Shown one piece after another: positions 24,163 to 33,602 of a stretch of 64,000 nucleotides of DNA (the first letter of the stretch is position 1; the number at the start of each line of letters is the position of its first letter). Origin of the DNA: Acidimicrobiia bacterium (GTDB lineage Bacteria; Actinomycetota; Acidimicrobiia; Acidimicrobiales; Bin134); NCBI GenBank assembly GCA_022822905.1, contig JAJDYE010000029.1, positions 124,001 through 188,000 of the forward strand, read 5' to 3'. A program made the position numbers and the translations under genes. The notes under the pieces are model-generated. The model was given only the letters and a program-made list of their open reading frames with translations. It was not told the DNA's origin and did not search any database.

Positions 24163-25536
24163 ATGAGTTCGGCCCCAGTCGAGGCGGCAGGCATGCCTAG
24201 GACCGCTTGGCATCCCGCGTCCTGGCGCGACCGACCCGCGGCCCAACAGCCGCAGTGGCCCGACCAGGCCTCGTTGGACCAGGTTCGCAAGACCCTTGCC
24301 GGCCTGCCCCCTCTGGTCTTCGCCGGAGAGGCCCGCCAGCTCCAAGCCCAACTCGCAGAGGCCGCCGCGGGCCGGGCATTCGTGCTCCAGGCTGGGGACT
24401 GCGCCGAGTCGTTCGACGACATGAGCGCCGACAACATCCGCGACAAGCTGAAGGTCATCTTGCAGATGGCGGTGGTGCTGGCCTTCTCCGCCGGCGTGCC
24501 CACGGTGAAAATCGGCCGGATCGCCGGCCAGTTCGCCAAGCCCCGTTCGTCTTCCACCGAGGTGGTGGACGACGTGGAGCTGCCCTCCTTCCGAGGGCAC
24601 ATGGTGAACGATGCCAGCTTCTCCGAGGATTCTCGCGCTGCTGACGCCGAGCGCCTGGTGAGGGCCTACCACCAGTCGGCCTCCACACTCAATCTGTTGC
24701 GGGCGTTCACCAAGGGGGGTTACGCCGATCTCCGCCAGGTACACATGTGGAATCAGGAGTTCATTGCCGCCAGCCCTGAAGGGCGGCGCTACGAGCGGGT
24801 GGCCGACGGCATCGACTCCGCCCTGCGATTCATGGCCGCCTGCGGGGTATCCACCGATGCGCCGGAGCTGCACCAGGTTGACTTCTACACCAGCCACGAG
24901 GCGCTGGTGCTGGACTACGAGGAGGCCCTCACCCGGGAAGACTCCATCACCGGCCAGTGGTACGACTGCTCGGCCCACATGCTGTGGATCGGCGAGCGGA
25001 CTCGCCAGCTCGACGGCGCCCATGTGGAGTTCATGCGGGGCATCAAGAACCCGCTGGGTTGCAAGCTCGGGCCCACCACATCGCCGGCTGAGGTTCTCGA
25101 GCTGTGCGAGGTTCTCAACCCGGATCGCATACCCGGCCGACTCACCCTCATCAGCCGCATGGGCGCCAAAAAGGTGTCCGATGTGCTGCCTCCGCTGTTG
25201 GCTGCGGTGCGCGATGCCGGCCACCCGGTGCTATGGGAATGCGATCCCATGCACGGCAACACCTACACCACCGCCGGCGGGCGCAAGACCCGTCACTTCG
25301 AGGACGTGATGGCCGAGATCGACCGCTACTTCACCGCCCATGCCGAGGCTGGCACCTGGCCGGGTGGCATCCATGTGGAGATCACCGGGGATGACGTGAC
25401 CGAATGCGTGGGCGGGGCCGAGGCCATCAGCGACGACGACTTGGAACTCCGTTACGAGACCATGTGCGATCCCCGGCTCAACGGCCCTCAGAGCCTCGAA
25501 TTGGCCTTCCGACTGGCCGAGCGGCTCAGCGACTGA
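24163..25536 (+). CDS. aroG: class II 3-deoxy-7-phosphoheptulonate (DAHP) synthase
   Basis: First enzyme of the shikimate pathway, joining phosphoenolpyruvate and erythrose 4-phosphate. The 457-aa sequence is class II (plant/mycobacterial type): AWHPASWRDRPAAQQPQWPD, FVLQAGDCAESFDD, GRIAGQFAKPRSS, LPSFRGHMVND, HMLWIGERTRQLDGAHVEFMRGIKNPLGCKLGP, and WECDPMHGNT. Metal-binding Cys (GDCAES), His and Glu positions are in place. It stands 57 bases after the sigma-factor gene on the same strand. No other aro genes are nearby. Confidence 0.96.
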   Translation: MSSAPVEAAGMPRTAWHPASWRDRPAAQQPQWPDQASLDQVRKTLAGLPPLVFAGEARQLQAQLAEAAAGRAFVLQAGDCAESFDDMSADNIRDKLKVILQMAVVLAFSAGVPTVKIGRIAGQFAKPRSSSTEVVDDVELPSFRGHMVNDASFSEDSRAADAERLVRAYHQSASTLNLLRAFTKGGYADLRQVHMWNQEFIAASPEGRRYERVADGIDSALRFMAACGVSTDAPELHQVDFYTSHEALVLDYEEALTREDSITGQWYDCSAHMLWIGERTRQLDGAHVEFMRGIKNPLGCKLGPTTSPAEVLELCEVLNPDRIPGRLTLISRMGAKKVSDVLPPLLAAVRDAGHPVLWECDPMHGNTYTTAGGRKTRHFEDVMAEIDRYFTAHAEAGTWPGGIHVEITGDDVTECVGGAEAISDDDLELRYETMCDPRLNGPQSLELAFRLAERLSD

Positions 25537-25569
25537 CGCGGCGACAATTTCCTTTTTCGGATAAATCAG

Positions 25570-25591
25570 ATCAAATCACTCGGGATTTGAT
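25570..25591 (+). promoter_or_regulatory. 8-bp inverted repeat upstream of the sulfite reductase gene
   Basis: ATCAAATC (25570-25577) and GATTTGAT (25584-25591) are exact reverse complements six bases apart in an AT-rich stretch, unlike the surrounding GC-rich DNA. It could bind a regulator of sulfur assimilation. Confidence 0.45.
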
Positions 25592-25618
25592 TTCAGGCCG
25601 CTACCCTGATAAACAACT

Positions 25619-25641
25619 AATCGGATCAAAGTAGTCCGATT
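25619..25641 (+). promoter_or_regulatory. second inverted repeat upstream of the sulfite reductase gene
   Basis: AATCGGA (25619-25625) and TCCGATT (25635-25641), nine bases apart, 54 bases before the ATG. TACCCTGATAA just upstream could contain a promoter. The pair with 25570-25591 suggests controlled expression. Confidence 0.45.
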
Positions 25642-25694
25642 TAGTTCCCCGCCTGAACCCCACCCAAATCCCATACACCGAAGAAGAGAGCCCG

Positions 25695-27479
25695 ATGGTC
25701 ACGGTCCAGATCGACAACACCGCGGTAATCGACCCGGCCCAGCAGGCCGACATCGACAAGTTCGAGCGGATGCTGGCTCGCTACAAGGCCGGGGAGATCC
25801 CTGAAGACGTCATGCGGGTGTTCCGCCTGAACAACGGCATCTACGGCCAGCGCCAGGGCGGCACCAACCAGATGGTGCGGGTCAAGATCCCCGCCGGCAT
25901 CATCTATCCCGAGCATTTCGAGGCCTTGGCCCACATCGCCCGGACCTATTCCCGGGGCTGGGGCCACATCACCACTCGCCAGAACATCCAATTCCACTAT
26001 GTGGACATCGAAGACGTCCCCGACGTCATGCGGGTTCTAGCCTCGGTGGGGCTCACTACCCGGGAGGCCTGCGGCGACACCGTCCGCAACGTGCAGGGCT
26101 GCCACCTGGCCGGCGCCTGCCCCCACGAAGTGCTGGACATCACTGCCTGGGCCCGGGCCACCGCACTGCACTTCCTGCGCCACCCCTATGCCCAGCGCCT
26201 GCCCCGCAAGTTCAAGATCAACTTCTCGGGGTGCGCCACCGACTGCGGCCAGGCGATGTTCAACGACGTAGGCGTAATAGCCGCTACCCGCGAGGTGGAC
26301 GGCGGCGTGGAGGCCGGGTTCCGGGTGTACGTGGCCGGCGGCTTGGGGGCCAACCCCCATCCGGCTCTGGCCCTGGAGGAGTTCACCTCCCGCGAGGATC
26401 TGCTCCCCACCATCGAGGCCTGCCTGCGGGTGTTCGACCACGACGGCTACCGGGACAACAAGCTCCGAGCCCGTATGAAGTGGCTGGTAGAGAAGCTGGG
26501 CTTCGAAGAGCTCCAGCGCCGCATCTTCCGGGAGCGCAAGTTCCTGCTGGCCTCCTCCAGCTGGCCCGGCGGGATCCCCGATTTGGTGAGGGTCCACGGC
26601 GACGCCCCCGCCGGCCGCCATGCCGAGGTGGAGGCCACCCCGGTGGGCCAAGGGGTTCCGGTGTCCATCGGCGGCCGGGCACCCTACGAGAAGTGGGAGC
26701 AGGCCAATGTGGTGCGGGGCGCGGCCAAGGGCACGGTGTCGGCTTATGCCTGGGCTCGGCTGGGCGACATCACCGCCGACCAATTCGACTCCCTGGCCGA
26801 CATCCAGCGGGAGCTGGGTGCAGAGTGCCGGGTGACCAATCGCCAGAACATCGTTTTCCGCGACTTGAGCGAGCACCAGCTGCCCCGGCTCTTCGAGGCG
26901 CTGTCGGCCATCGGCATGGCCGAGGCCGGTGCCGAACTGCTGCGCGACGTGGTGGCCTGCCCCGGCGCCGACACCTGCAACCTGGCCGTCACCCAATCGC
27001 GGGGGTTGGCCGACGCCATCGGCAATCGCCTAGACGAAGAGGGCTTGGCCGAGGTGGGCGGTTTGAGGATCAACATCTCCGGCTGCACCAACTCGTGCGG
27101 CCAGCACCACGCTTCCGACATCGGGTTCTTCGGGGCTGAACGCCGGGCTCACGGCCGCTCTGCGCCGGGCTACCAGATGCTGCTCGGTGGCTATGTGGGC
27201 GACTCGCAGATCCACTTCGGCACCAAGGCCCTGCGTCTTCCCGCCCGCAATGCTCCCGAAGCGGTGGTGCGGGTGGTGCGCCAATTCACCGCCGAGAGGG
27301 AGGCCGGCGAAGAGTTCCGCCACTGGTTGGAGCGCAAGGGCGGGTCTCGAGAGGTGGGCAAGACGCTCGCCGACCTGGACGAGTTCCCCGCCCCTGAGGT
27401 CGGCCCCGACTACTTCGTCGATTACGACGAGACCGGCCCCTATGAAGCCGTGATCGGCGACTCTGAATGCGCAACCTGA
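25695..27479 (+). CDS. sir: ferredoxin-type sulfite reductase (nitrite/sulfite reductase family)
   Basis: Six-electron reduction of sulfite to sulfide on a siroheme/[4Fe-4S] centre. The 594 aa show the duplicated ferrodoxin-like halves of the family. Cluster ligands are Cys422 and Cys428 (CPGADTC) and Cys464 and Cys468 (CTNSC). Substrate-side basic residues are in RQGGTNQMVRVKIPAG and TTRQNIQFHY, repeated as VTNRQNIVFRD. The following cysH makes sulfite, not nitrite, the likely substrate. GAAGAGAGCCCG precedes the ATG. The last bases (GACTCTGAATGCGCAACCTGA) are repeated 50 bases later, where cysH starts. Confidence 0.93.
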   Translation: MVTVQIDNTAVIDPAQQADIDKFERMLARYKAGEIPEDVMRVFRLNNGIYGQRQGGTNQMVRVKIPAGIIYPEHFEALAHIARTYSRGWGHITTRQNIQFHYVDIEDVPDVMRVLASVGLTTREACGDTVRNVQGCHLAGACPHEVLDITAWARATALHFLRHPYAQRLPRKFKINFSGCATDCGQAMFNDVGVIAATREVDGGVEAGFRVYVAGGLGANPHPALALEEFTSREDLLPTIEACLRVFDHDGYRDNKLRARMKWLVEKLGFEELQRRIFRERKFLLASSSWPGGIPDLVRVHGDAPAGRHAEVEATPVGQGVPVSIGGRAPYEKWEQANVVRGAAKGTVSAYAWARLGDITADQFDSLADIQRELGAECRVTNRQNIVFRDLSEHQLPRLFEALSAIGMAEAGAELLRDVVACPGADTCNLAVTQSRGLADAIGNRLDEEGLAEVGGLRINISGCTNSCGQHHASDIGFFGAERRAHGRSAPGYQMLLGGYVGDSQIHFGTKALRLPARNAPEAVVRVVRQFTAEREAGEEFRHWLERKGGSREVGKTLADLDEFPAPEVGPDYFVDYDETGPYEAVIGDSECAT

Positions 27480-27529
27480 GACGCTCTGCAACTTTCATTC
27501 CGATCGGCGACTCTGAATGCGCAACCTGA
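27452..27529 (+). repeat. 28-bp direct repeat spanning the sulfite reductase stop and cysH start
   Basis: GATCGGCGACTCTGAATGCG... occurs identically (28 bases) at 27452-27479 and 27502-27529, a 50-bp period. Copy 1 carries the sulfite reductase stop and copy 2 the cysH start codon. Confidence 0.95.
27467..27529 (+). other. mini-ORF (20 aa) bridging sulfite reductase and cysH
   Basis: Starts at the duplicated ATG in copy 1 and reads MRNLRRSATFIPIGDSECAT, stopping at the TGA of copy 2. It overlaps the end of the reductase gene by 13 bases and the start of cysH by 13 bases, recreating the same overlap at each end. Confidence 0.5.
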
Positions 27530-28191
27530 CCGTACCGTCGTTCACCGACAAAGAGTTGGCTGCTCTCAACGAAGATTTCGAGCACCTGCCTGCGGAAAAG
27601 GTCATCCAGTGGGGCGTGGACAACTTCTCGCCCCACCTGGCGCTGGCCGCATCGATGACCGACGCGGTGATGATCGACTTGGCCGTGAAAGTGGACCCCG
27701 CCATCGAGGTGGTGTTCATCGACACCGGCTTCCACTTCCCCGAGACGCTGGAGACGGTGGAGCGGGTGCGCCGCCACTACGGCTTGAACCTGCGGCTGAT
27801 GACTGTGGCCCGCCATGACCCCGATCTCTGGAACATGGACCCAGAGAACTGCTGCTCGGCGGTCAAGGCCGGACAGCTCGACCGGGCGCTGGCCGGCAAA
27901 TCAGCGTGGATGAGCGGCCTTCGCCGGGTGGAGGCCGTCACCCGGGCATCGGCCCCCATCGTGGTGCGCGACTTGCGGGGTCTGGTGAAGCTGAACCCCA
28001 TCGCCACCTGGACCGACGAGCAGGTGAACGACTACATGGCCGAGCACCGGGTGCCGTTCAATCCTCTGTTGGAGCGGGGCTATCCCTCAATCGGCTGCAT
28101 GCCCTGCACCAAACCAGTGGCCCCCGGCAACGACCCCCGCTCCGGCCGCTGGGCTGGCACCGACAAAACCGAGTGCGGCCTGCACGATTAG
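27517..28191 (+). CDS. cysH: adenylyl-sulfate (APS) reductase, CysH family
   Basis: Reduces APS to sulfite with thioredoxin-type electrons. The 224 aa have the PP-loop-like core (LALAASMTDAVMIDLAV, VVFIDTGFHFPETLETVERVR) and both cysteine pairs of the [4Fe-4S] type, NCCSAVKAGQLDRAL and GCMPCTKPV, plus the catalytic Cys tail TECGLHD. The CC...CxxC cluster favours APS over PAPS as substrate. It is the second gene of the sulfur operon. The start ATG comes from a duplicated 28-bp junction. Confidence 0.95.
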   Translation: MRNLTVPSFTDKELAALNEDFEHLPAEKVIQWGVDNFSPHLALAASMTDAVMIDLAVKVDPAIEVVFIDTGFHFPETLETVERVRRHYGLNLRLMTVARHDPDLWNMDPENCCSAVKAGQLDRALAGKSAWMSGLRRVEAVTRASAPIVVRDLRGLVKLNPIATWTDEQVNDYMAEHRVPFNPLLERGYPSIGCMPCTKPVAPGNDPRSGRWAGTDKTECGLHD

Positions 28192-28251
28192 GCGCTTTCG
28201 GCCTCTCGATTGAAGTCATCTTCATCCCGGCCACCGCGTAGGGTGTCCGCC

Positions 28252-29019
28252 ATGTCTGCTTTGGATATGTCGCCGAATACCGGGGTCGTGGTCACTGGAG
28301 GGGGGTCCGGAATAGGTCGAGCCTGTGCTCGCTCCCTTGCCGAGGTTGGACGACCGGTGTCGCTGTGGGACCTCAACGGCGAGGGGGCGGCCGAAGCGGC
28401 GGCCTCCATCTCAGCCGACTGCGGGGTGGCAACCCACTCGGTTGGCTTGGACGTGACCGACAGCGCGGCGGTGGCTGTCGCGGTGACCTCCGCCCGGGAG
28501 GCGCTGGGCAGCATCGGAGGCCTGGTCCATGCTGCTGGCATCGTGACCGCCATGGACATCGACCATCTCACTGAAGAGATCTGGGACTCGGTGCTAGGGG
28601 TGAACTTGCGGGCCGAGGTGTTCGTGGCCAAGGCCCTGTTGGGCGACCTGCGCAGCCATGAGGGGTCGGCCATTGTGGGAATCGGCTCCATCATGTCGGT
28701 GGTGGGCAATGCGACCATCCCGTCGTATACCTCCTCCAAACACGGCGTGGTCGGGCTCACCAAGTCGCTGGCCAACCACCTCGGCCCCGACGGCATCCGG
28801 GTGAACGCCGTGTGCCCCGGCTACATCGAAACCGCGATGACGGCCCCGATGATGGCCGACCCCCCGAGCAAAGCCGCCTGCGTGGACAAGTCCCCGCTCG
28901 GCCGGGTGGGCGCCCCCGAAGACATCGCCAAGGCGGTTCGCTTCCTGATGTCGGATGAGGCTGGCTTCGTCACCGGCACCACCCTCATCGTCGACGGGGG
29001 CGTCACCAGCCACGACTGA
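28252..29019 (+). CDS. SDR family NAD(P)-dependent oxidoreductase
   Basis: A classical short-chain dehydrogenase of 255 aa: cofactor motif TGGGSGIG (near residue 16), an acidic residue after the second strand (LWDLNGEG) favouring NAD, HAAG (NAG-like), Ser-Ile-Met before the catalytic YTSSK, and [13 protein letters not shown] 28252 is chosen over the track's earlier start because it lies just before the Rossmann fold. No ribosome site is obvious. It lies 60 bases after cysH and heads a run of five closely spaced genes, ending 25 bases before the acyl-CoA ligase gene. Substrate unknown. Confidence 0.92.
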   Translation: MSALDMSPNTGVVVTGGGSGIGRACARSLAEVGRPVSLWDLNGEGAAEAAASISADCGVATHSVGLDVTDSAAVAVAVTSAREALGSIGGLVHAAGIVTAMDIDHLTEEIWDSVLGVNLRAEVFVAKALLGDLRSHEGSAIVGIGSIMSVVGNATIPSYTSSKHGVVGLTKSLANHLGPDGIRVNAVCPGYIETAMTAPMMADPPSKAACVDKSPLGRVGAPEDIAKAVRFLMSDEAGFVTGTTLIVDGGVTSHD

Positions 29020-29044
29020 GACTGCGTCCCCAATGGAAAGGGCA

Positions 29045-30679
29045 ATGCTGTCATCGGCTCTGGGGCCGACTGATATACCGCTGTTGGAGGAGACCATCTC
29101 GGCCAACTTGGCCCGCACCGTGGCAGAGCACGGCGACCATGAAGCGCTGGTGTCGGTTGAGCAGGGGCTGCGCTACACCTACCGAGAGTTCGCCGACGCG
29201 GTCGACGAGGTGGCCGCCGGGCTGATGGCCGTGGGCGTGCAGGTGGGCGACCGGGTGGGGATCTGGAGCCCGAACTCGGCCGAGTGGGTACTGGTGCAAT
29301 ACGCCACCGCCCGCATTGGAGCCATCTTGGTGACCATAAATCCGGCCTATCGGGTTGCCGAGTTGGAGTATGTGCTCAACCAATCGGGCATCAGTGTGCT
29401 GGTGACGGCGGAGTCGTTCTCCCACAGCGACTACCGGCGCATGATCGAGGAGGTGTGGGACCGGGTACCCGCTCAGCAAGTGGTTTATCTCCAGACCTCT
29501 GATTGGGAGGACTTGTTGGATGCTGGAGCGGTGATATCCGCCGACCAGCTTGAGGAGCGCGCCGCGGGCCTTCGCCCAGACGACGCCATCAACATCCAGT
29601 ACACCAGCGGGACCACAGGTTTTCCCAAAGGGGCCACGCTGAGCCATAGCAACATTTTGAACAATGGCTTCTTCGTGGGCGAGGCCTGTGGTTATACCCC
29701 CGCCGACCGGGTGTGCATTCCGGTGCCCTTCTACCACTGCTTCGGCATGGTGCTGGGCAACCTGGCCTGCACCACCCACGGGGCGGCCATGGTGGTGCCC
29801 GCGGCCGGGTTCGACGCCTCAGCCGTGCTGCGGGCCTGCGAGGCGGAGCGCTGCACCAGCCTCTACGGGGTGCCGACCATGTTCATCGCCGAGCTGGGCG
29901 AACCCGACCTTGACCGCTACGACCTGTCGTCGCTGCGCACCGGGATCATGGCCGGCTCACCGTGCCCCGTGGAGGTGATGAAGCAGGTGGTAGACCGCAT
30001 GAACATGGCTGAGGTGACCATCGCCTACGGCATGACCGAGACGTCGCCGGTTTCCACCCAAACGTCGGTCGACGACTCCCTCGACAAGCGGGTGGCCACC
30101 GTGGGCCGGGCGCACCCCCACGTGGAGGTCCGCATCGTCGACCCCGACACCGGCGAGACCGTTACTCGGGGTGCGGCTGGCGAGTTCATGACCCGGGGCT
30201 ATTCGGTGATGCTGGGCTACTGGGACGACGAGGCCCGCACCACCGAGGCCGTCGACGAAGAAGGCTGGATGCACACCGGCGACCTCGCGGTGATGGACGA
30301 CGACGGGTATATCAACATCGTGGGGCGCATCAAGGACATGATCATCCGCGGCGGCGAGAACGTGTACCCCCGGGAGATCGAGGAGTACCTCTACCGCCAC
30401 CCCGACGTGGTCGAAGTGCAGGTGATCGGCGTGCCCGACGCCCGATACGGAGAGGAGATCATGGCCTGGGTGCAACTACGGGACGAGGTCTCGTTGGACG
30501 CCGACGACATCAAAGAGTTCTGCCGGGGCCAGATCGCCCACTACAAAGTCCCCCGCTACGTGAAGTTCACCGACGAGTTCCCGATGACCATCACCGGCAA
30601 GATCCAGAAGTACCTCATGCGGGAGAGGTCGGTGGAAGAGCTCGGTTTGGGAGAGGCGGCCAAGGAGCGGCACGCTTGA
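29045..30679 (+). CDS. acyl-CoA synthetase / AMP-binding ligase (FadD-like)
   Basis: Activates a carboxylic acid to its CoA ester through an acyl-AMP. About 544 aa from ATG 29045; ATG 29033 is a possible start. Motifs: P-loop [16 protein letters not shown], the A5 region [26 protein letters not shown], the hinge [23 protein letters not shown] and the catalytic Lys region [13 protein letters not shown]. The sequence resembles medium-chain fatty acyl-CoA ligases. It is followed after four bases by the sulfotransferase gene. Confidence 0.93.
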   Translation: MLSSALGPTDIPLLEETISANLARTVAEHGDHEALVSVEQGLRYTYREFADAVDEVAAGLMAVGVQVGDRVGIWSPNSAEWVLVQYATARIGAILVTINPAYRVAELEYVLNQSGISVLVTAESFSHSDYRRMIEEVWDRVPAQQVVYLQTSDWEDLLDAGAVISADQLEERAAGLRPDDAINIQYTSGTTGFPKGATLSHSNILNNGFFVGEACGYTPADRVCIPVPFYHCFGMVLGNLACTTHGAAMVVPAAGFDASAVLRACEAERCTSLYGVPTMFIAELGEPDLDRYDLSSLRTGIMAGSPCPVEVMKQVVDRMNMAEVTIAYGMTETSPVSTQTSVDDSLDKRVATVGRAHPHVEVRIVDPDTGETVTRGAAGEFMTRGYSVMLGYWDDEARTTEAVDEEGWMHTGDLAVMDDDGYINIVGRIKDMIIRGGENVYPREIEEYLYRHPDVVEVQVIGVPDARYGEEIMAWVQLRDEVSLDADDIKEFCRGQIAHYKVPRYVKFTDEFPMTITGKIQKYLMRERSVEELGLGEAAKERHA

Positions 30680-30683
30680 TGGC

Positions 30684-31949
30684 GTGGGCAAGCAAGTAGG
30701 CACAGCCATAGAACTAGCCGGCCACCTAGAGCGCCCGGACTGGGTGCGGCGGATAAACCTGTTTGGAATCGCAGTGGGCGATCCGGCCCGCCTCGTGAGC
30801 TTGGATGCCGACGAGATGCTGGCGGTGGCTGTTGAGTCAGTAGGGCTGTCGGACTTCGGCGACGAGCCGGGCTGGGAGGCCGGGTACCGGGCACTGTGCG
30901 GTGCGCTTGATGAGAATGCCCAGCTGAATGTGGTGGGGCGGCTCAGCGCCCGGGGGGAGATCATCCGCAACCTGCAAAACCGGCTGCGTCTCGTGCACTA
31001 CTGGCAGGCCAATCCTGAAGCCCTCGCGGCTGAAGTTTCCACGCCGGTGTTCGTCTCCGGTCCGCCTCGCACCGGGACCACGATCTTGCTGGAGTTGCTG
31101 GCGCTGGATCCCAACTTGCGGGGTGTGCGGGGACATGAGGCCCACTTCCCGCTGGGCACGCTGCCGGGAACCGGGGCCGACCCGCTGGCATGCAGCGAGC
31201 CCGAGCAGGAGTTCTGGGCCGACATCCAGCCCGAGTTCATGACCATGCACGAGCTGCGCGGCGACCTGCCGGTGGAGTGCATCCACTTCTGCCAACCCGA
31301 GTTCCGCAGCTGGCACTGGCCGATGATGCACGCCATCGGCGATCTTGCCGAACGGGGGGTGCCCGCCGACTTTGACGCGGTGTACCGGTGGCACAAGAAC
31401 TTCCTGCAAACCTTGCAGCACGTCGACGGCGCTCCGGCTCAGTTCCTGTTGAAGTCGCCCGCCCACATGGGAACGCTCCCGGACCTGTTTGCCGCCTACC
31501 CCAATGCTCGGGTGATCCTCACCCACCGCGACCCGGTCAGATTCGTTGGGTCGGTGGCCAACATCACCACCACCATGCATTGGATGCGAAGCGACGCGGT
31601 GACCCCAAGCGAGAACGGGCCGATCATGTTGTTCGTCTACCAGATGATGATGGGCATGGTGATGGGCCAGCGGGCTTCGGGGGAGGTCCCCGACGACCAG
31701 ATCGCCGATCTGCTATTCCGCGACCTGATGAGCGACCCGGTTGCCGCGGTGCAGGCCGCCTATGACCGCCTCGGCTTGGAGTTCTCCGACGTGTTGGCCG
31801 ATGCCATCCCCGCGTACCTAGCTGAGAAACCCAAGGACAAGTTCGGCAAGCACGTCTACGACCCGGTCGCCCTTGGCCTCGACGAGTCCACCATCCGCGC
31901 CGGCTTCGCCGACTACATCACCCACCACAACATCCCCTTGGAAGGCTGA
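30684..31949 (+). CDS. sulfotransferase family protein
   Basis: 421 aa with the PAPS-binding signature PVFVSGPPRTGTTILLELL (around 122-140) and the 3'-phosphate loop RVILTHRDPVRFVGSVANITTTMHWM. Members of this family move a sulfo group to lipids, sterols or other small molecules in Actinobacteria; the acceptor is unknown here. The GTG start lies four bases after the ligase stop; the nearest ATG frame closes quickly, so GTG is favoured. Seven bases separate it from the VOC gene. Confidence 0.9.
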   Translation: MGKQVGTAIELAGHLERPDWVRRINLFGIAVGDPARLVSLDADEMLAVAVESVGLSDFGDEPGWEAGYRALCGALDENAQLNVVGRLSARGEIIRNLQNRLRLVHYWQANPEALAAEVSTPVFVSGPPRTGTTILLELLALDPNLRGVRGHEAHFPLGTLPGTGADPLACSEPEQEFWADIQPEFMTMHELRGDLPVECIHFCQPEFRSWHWPMMHAIGDLAERGVPADFDAVYRWHKNFLQTLQHVDGAPAQFLLKSPAHMGTLPDLFAAYPNARVILTHRDPVRFVGSVANITTTMHWMRSDAVTPSENGPIMLFVYQMMMGMVMGQRASGEVPDDQIADLLFRDLMSDPVAAVQAAYDRLGLEFSDVLADAIPAYLAEKPKDKFGKHVYDPVALGLDESTIRAGFADYITHHNIPLEG

Positions 31950-31956
31950 GGCGAGC

Positions 31957-32331
31957 ATGGAATCACTGGTCAGGGCGGTCACCCACGTGCAGGTGGCGAT
32001 CCCGGCAGGAGGCGAGGATGAGGCTCCAGTCTTTTATGGCGGCCTGTTGGGGTTGGTTGAAGTCGCCAAGCCGCCCGAGCTGGCCAAGAGGGGCGGGTGC
32101 TGGTTCGAGTTGCCCGAAGGGACTTGCGGGCAGCTGCACTTAGGGGTTGACCCGGACTTTCGGCCGGCCAAGAAGGCCCACGTGGCCTTTGTTGTCTCGG
32201 ATGTGACGAAGCTCGCCGAGACGGCTCGACCTCAGGGTTACGAAGTGCTCGAGGTTCAGGACGACGAAACCGAACAGGTCTACATCTATGACCCGTTTGG
32301 GAACCGCCTAGAGTTCCGCGCCGATGATTGA
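31957..32331 (+). CDS. VOC superfamily (glyoxalase-fold) protein
   Basis: 124 aa with paired beta-alpha-beta-beta-beta modules: ThrHisValGln (THVQVAIPAG) at the N terminus and YIYDPFGNRLEFRADD at the end, with Glu as a likely metal ligand. This is the size of lyase/dioxygenase-like VOC proteins of unknown substrate. ATG 31957 with AGGCGAGC upstream is better than the track start. It overlaps the next P450 by eight bases. Confidence 0.88.
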   Translation: MESLVRAVTHVQVAIPAGGEDEAPVFYGGLLGLVEVAKPPELAKRGGCWFELPEGTCGQLHLGVDPDFRPAKKAHVAFVVSDVTKLAETARPQGYEVLEVQDDETEQVYIYDPFGNRLEFRADD

Positions 32332-33520
32332 TGCCGCGCCGCTGGACAACCCGGACACGTTTGTCGCTGGGCTGCCGCTGGAGTTGTTGGCCCAGCTTCG
32401 AGAGGAAGACCCGGTGCACTGGCTCCCCCACCGCCGGGGCGGGGGGCGCTATGTGGTGACCAGCCATCGGTATGTGCGGGAGTTCAATCGGGACTGGCAG
32501 CAGTTCTCCTCTTCGCAGCTGGCTGTTTCGGGGGGCGAGGGTGAGCACCGCGGTCAGGGTGCCATAACCTTGTTGGAGTTCGATCCTCCGGACCACACCG
32601 CGCTGCGGCTGTTGGTGAACCGGGGGTTCACACCTCGGGCCATCCGCCGACTGGAAGACTGCGCCCATCGCATCGCCGGGGAGCTGGTTGATGGTTTCTT
32701 GGCCAACGGCGGGGGCGACGCCGCCGAGATGCTGGCCGCGCAGCTGCCTTTGCAGGTGACCGGGGAGATGTTGGGCATCCCCGTGGCTGACCGGGCCGAC
32801 ATCTTGGCCTGGACCAACACCGCCATCGGAGCGTTCGACCCCGAGATGTGCCCCACGATGGACGATGCCCGGGCGGCCATGGCCAACTTTGCCGCCTACG
32901 GCCAGGCCCACATCTCCCGCCGGAAGGCCGAACCCGGCGACGACGTGTTCAGCAGCCTCGTCCACGCCGAATACGAGGGACGGCGGCTCACTGATGAAGA
33001 GCTGGGCGGATGGTGGCAACTGCTGGTCACCGGCAGCACCGAGACCACCCGCAACCTGTTGAGCAGCGGTTTGATGCTGCTGTTGGACCACCCCGACCAG
33101 GCCGCGGCGCTGGCGGCCGACGAGTCGCTGCTCGACGGGGCCATCGACGAGATGCTGCGGGTGGTGACCCCGGTCATGCACCACCAACGCCGGGTGACGT
33201 CTCCGATGGAGCATGAGAGCGGGGCCAGCTTCGAGCCCGGCCAGATCGTGGATCTGTGGATGACGGCGGCCAACCGCGACCCCGAGGTGTTCGACAACCC
33301 TGACGCCTTCGACATCCGCCGCGACGCCAGCGGCCAATTGTCGCTGGGCTCCGGCGGCCCCCACTACTGCCTGGGCGCCAACCTGGCCCGCACCGAGGCC
33401 CGAGCCTACTTCTCCGCGCTGGCCCCCCACCTTCACCGCCTGGAGCGGTCCGGCCCCGAGGCGCGGCTCCGCACCACCCACTTCAACAGCCTCAAACACC
33501 TGCCGGTGGCGGTGAAATAG
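32324..33520 (+). CDS. cytochrome P450 (second of two)
   Basis: 398 aa. The I-helix shows LLVTGSTETTRNLL (Thr-Glu-Thr-Thr), the K-helix EMLRVV carries ExxR, and the heme loop is GSGGPHYCLG with Cys349. It differs clearly from the first P450. The gene overlaps the VOC gene by eight bases, so it is probably made as part of the SDR-ligase-sulfotransferase-VOC-P450 operon. The substrate is unknown; a lipid or terpenoid is a guess from the partners. Confidence 0.92.
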   Translation: MIDAAPLDNPDTFVAGLPLELLAQLREEDPVHWLPHRRGGGRYVVTSHRYVREFNRDWQQFSSSQLAVSGGEGEHRGQGAITLLEFDPPDHTALRLLVNRGFTPRAIRRLEDCAHRIAGELVDGFLANGGGDAAEMLAAQLPLQVTGEMLGIPVADRADILAWTNTAIGAFDPEMCPTMDDARAAMANFAAYGQAHISRRKAEPGDDVFSSLVHAEYEGRRLTDEELGGWWQLLVTGSTETTRNLLSSGLMLLLDHPDQAAALAADESLLDGAIDEMLRVVTPVMHHQRRVTSPMEHESGASFEPGQIVDLWMTAANRDPEVFDNPDAFDIRRDASGQLSLGSGGPHYCLGANLARTEARAYFSALAPHLHRLERSGPEARLRTTHFNSLKHLPVAVK

Positions 33521-33523
33521 AAG

Positions 33524-33560
33524 AGCCGCCCCCTGGATTGCACCTCTTGAGATGGCGGCT
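33524..33560 (+). terminator. hairpin after the P450 gene
   Basis: AGCCGCC (33524-33530) pairs with GGCGGCT (33554-33560) around a 23-base loop. No T-run, so weak. Confidence 0.3.
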
Positions 33561-33602
33561 GATTTCGCCGGACCATGACATGATCTTCGAAAGGGAGTTG
33601 TC

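Noticed and set aside
25695-27479. Assimilatory nitrite reductase
   Set aside because: The family is shared, but cysH follows directly and no nitrate or nitrite transport genes are near.
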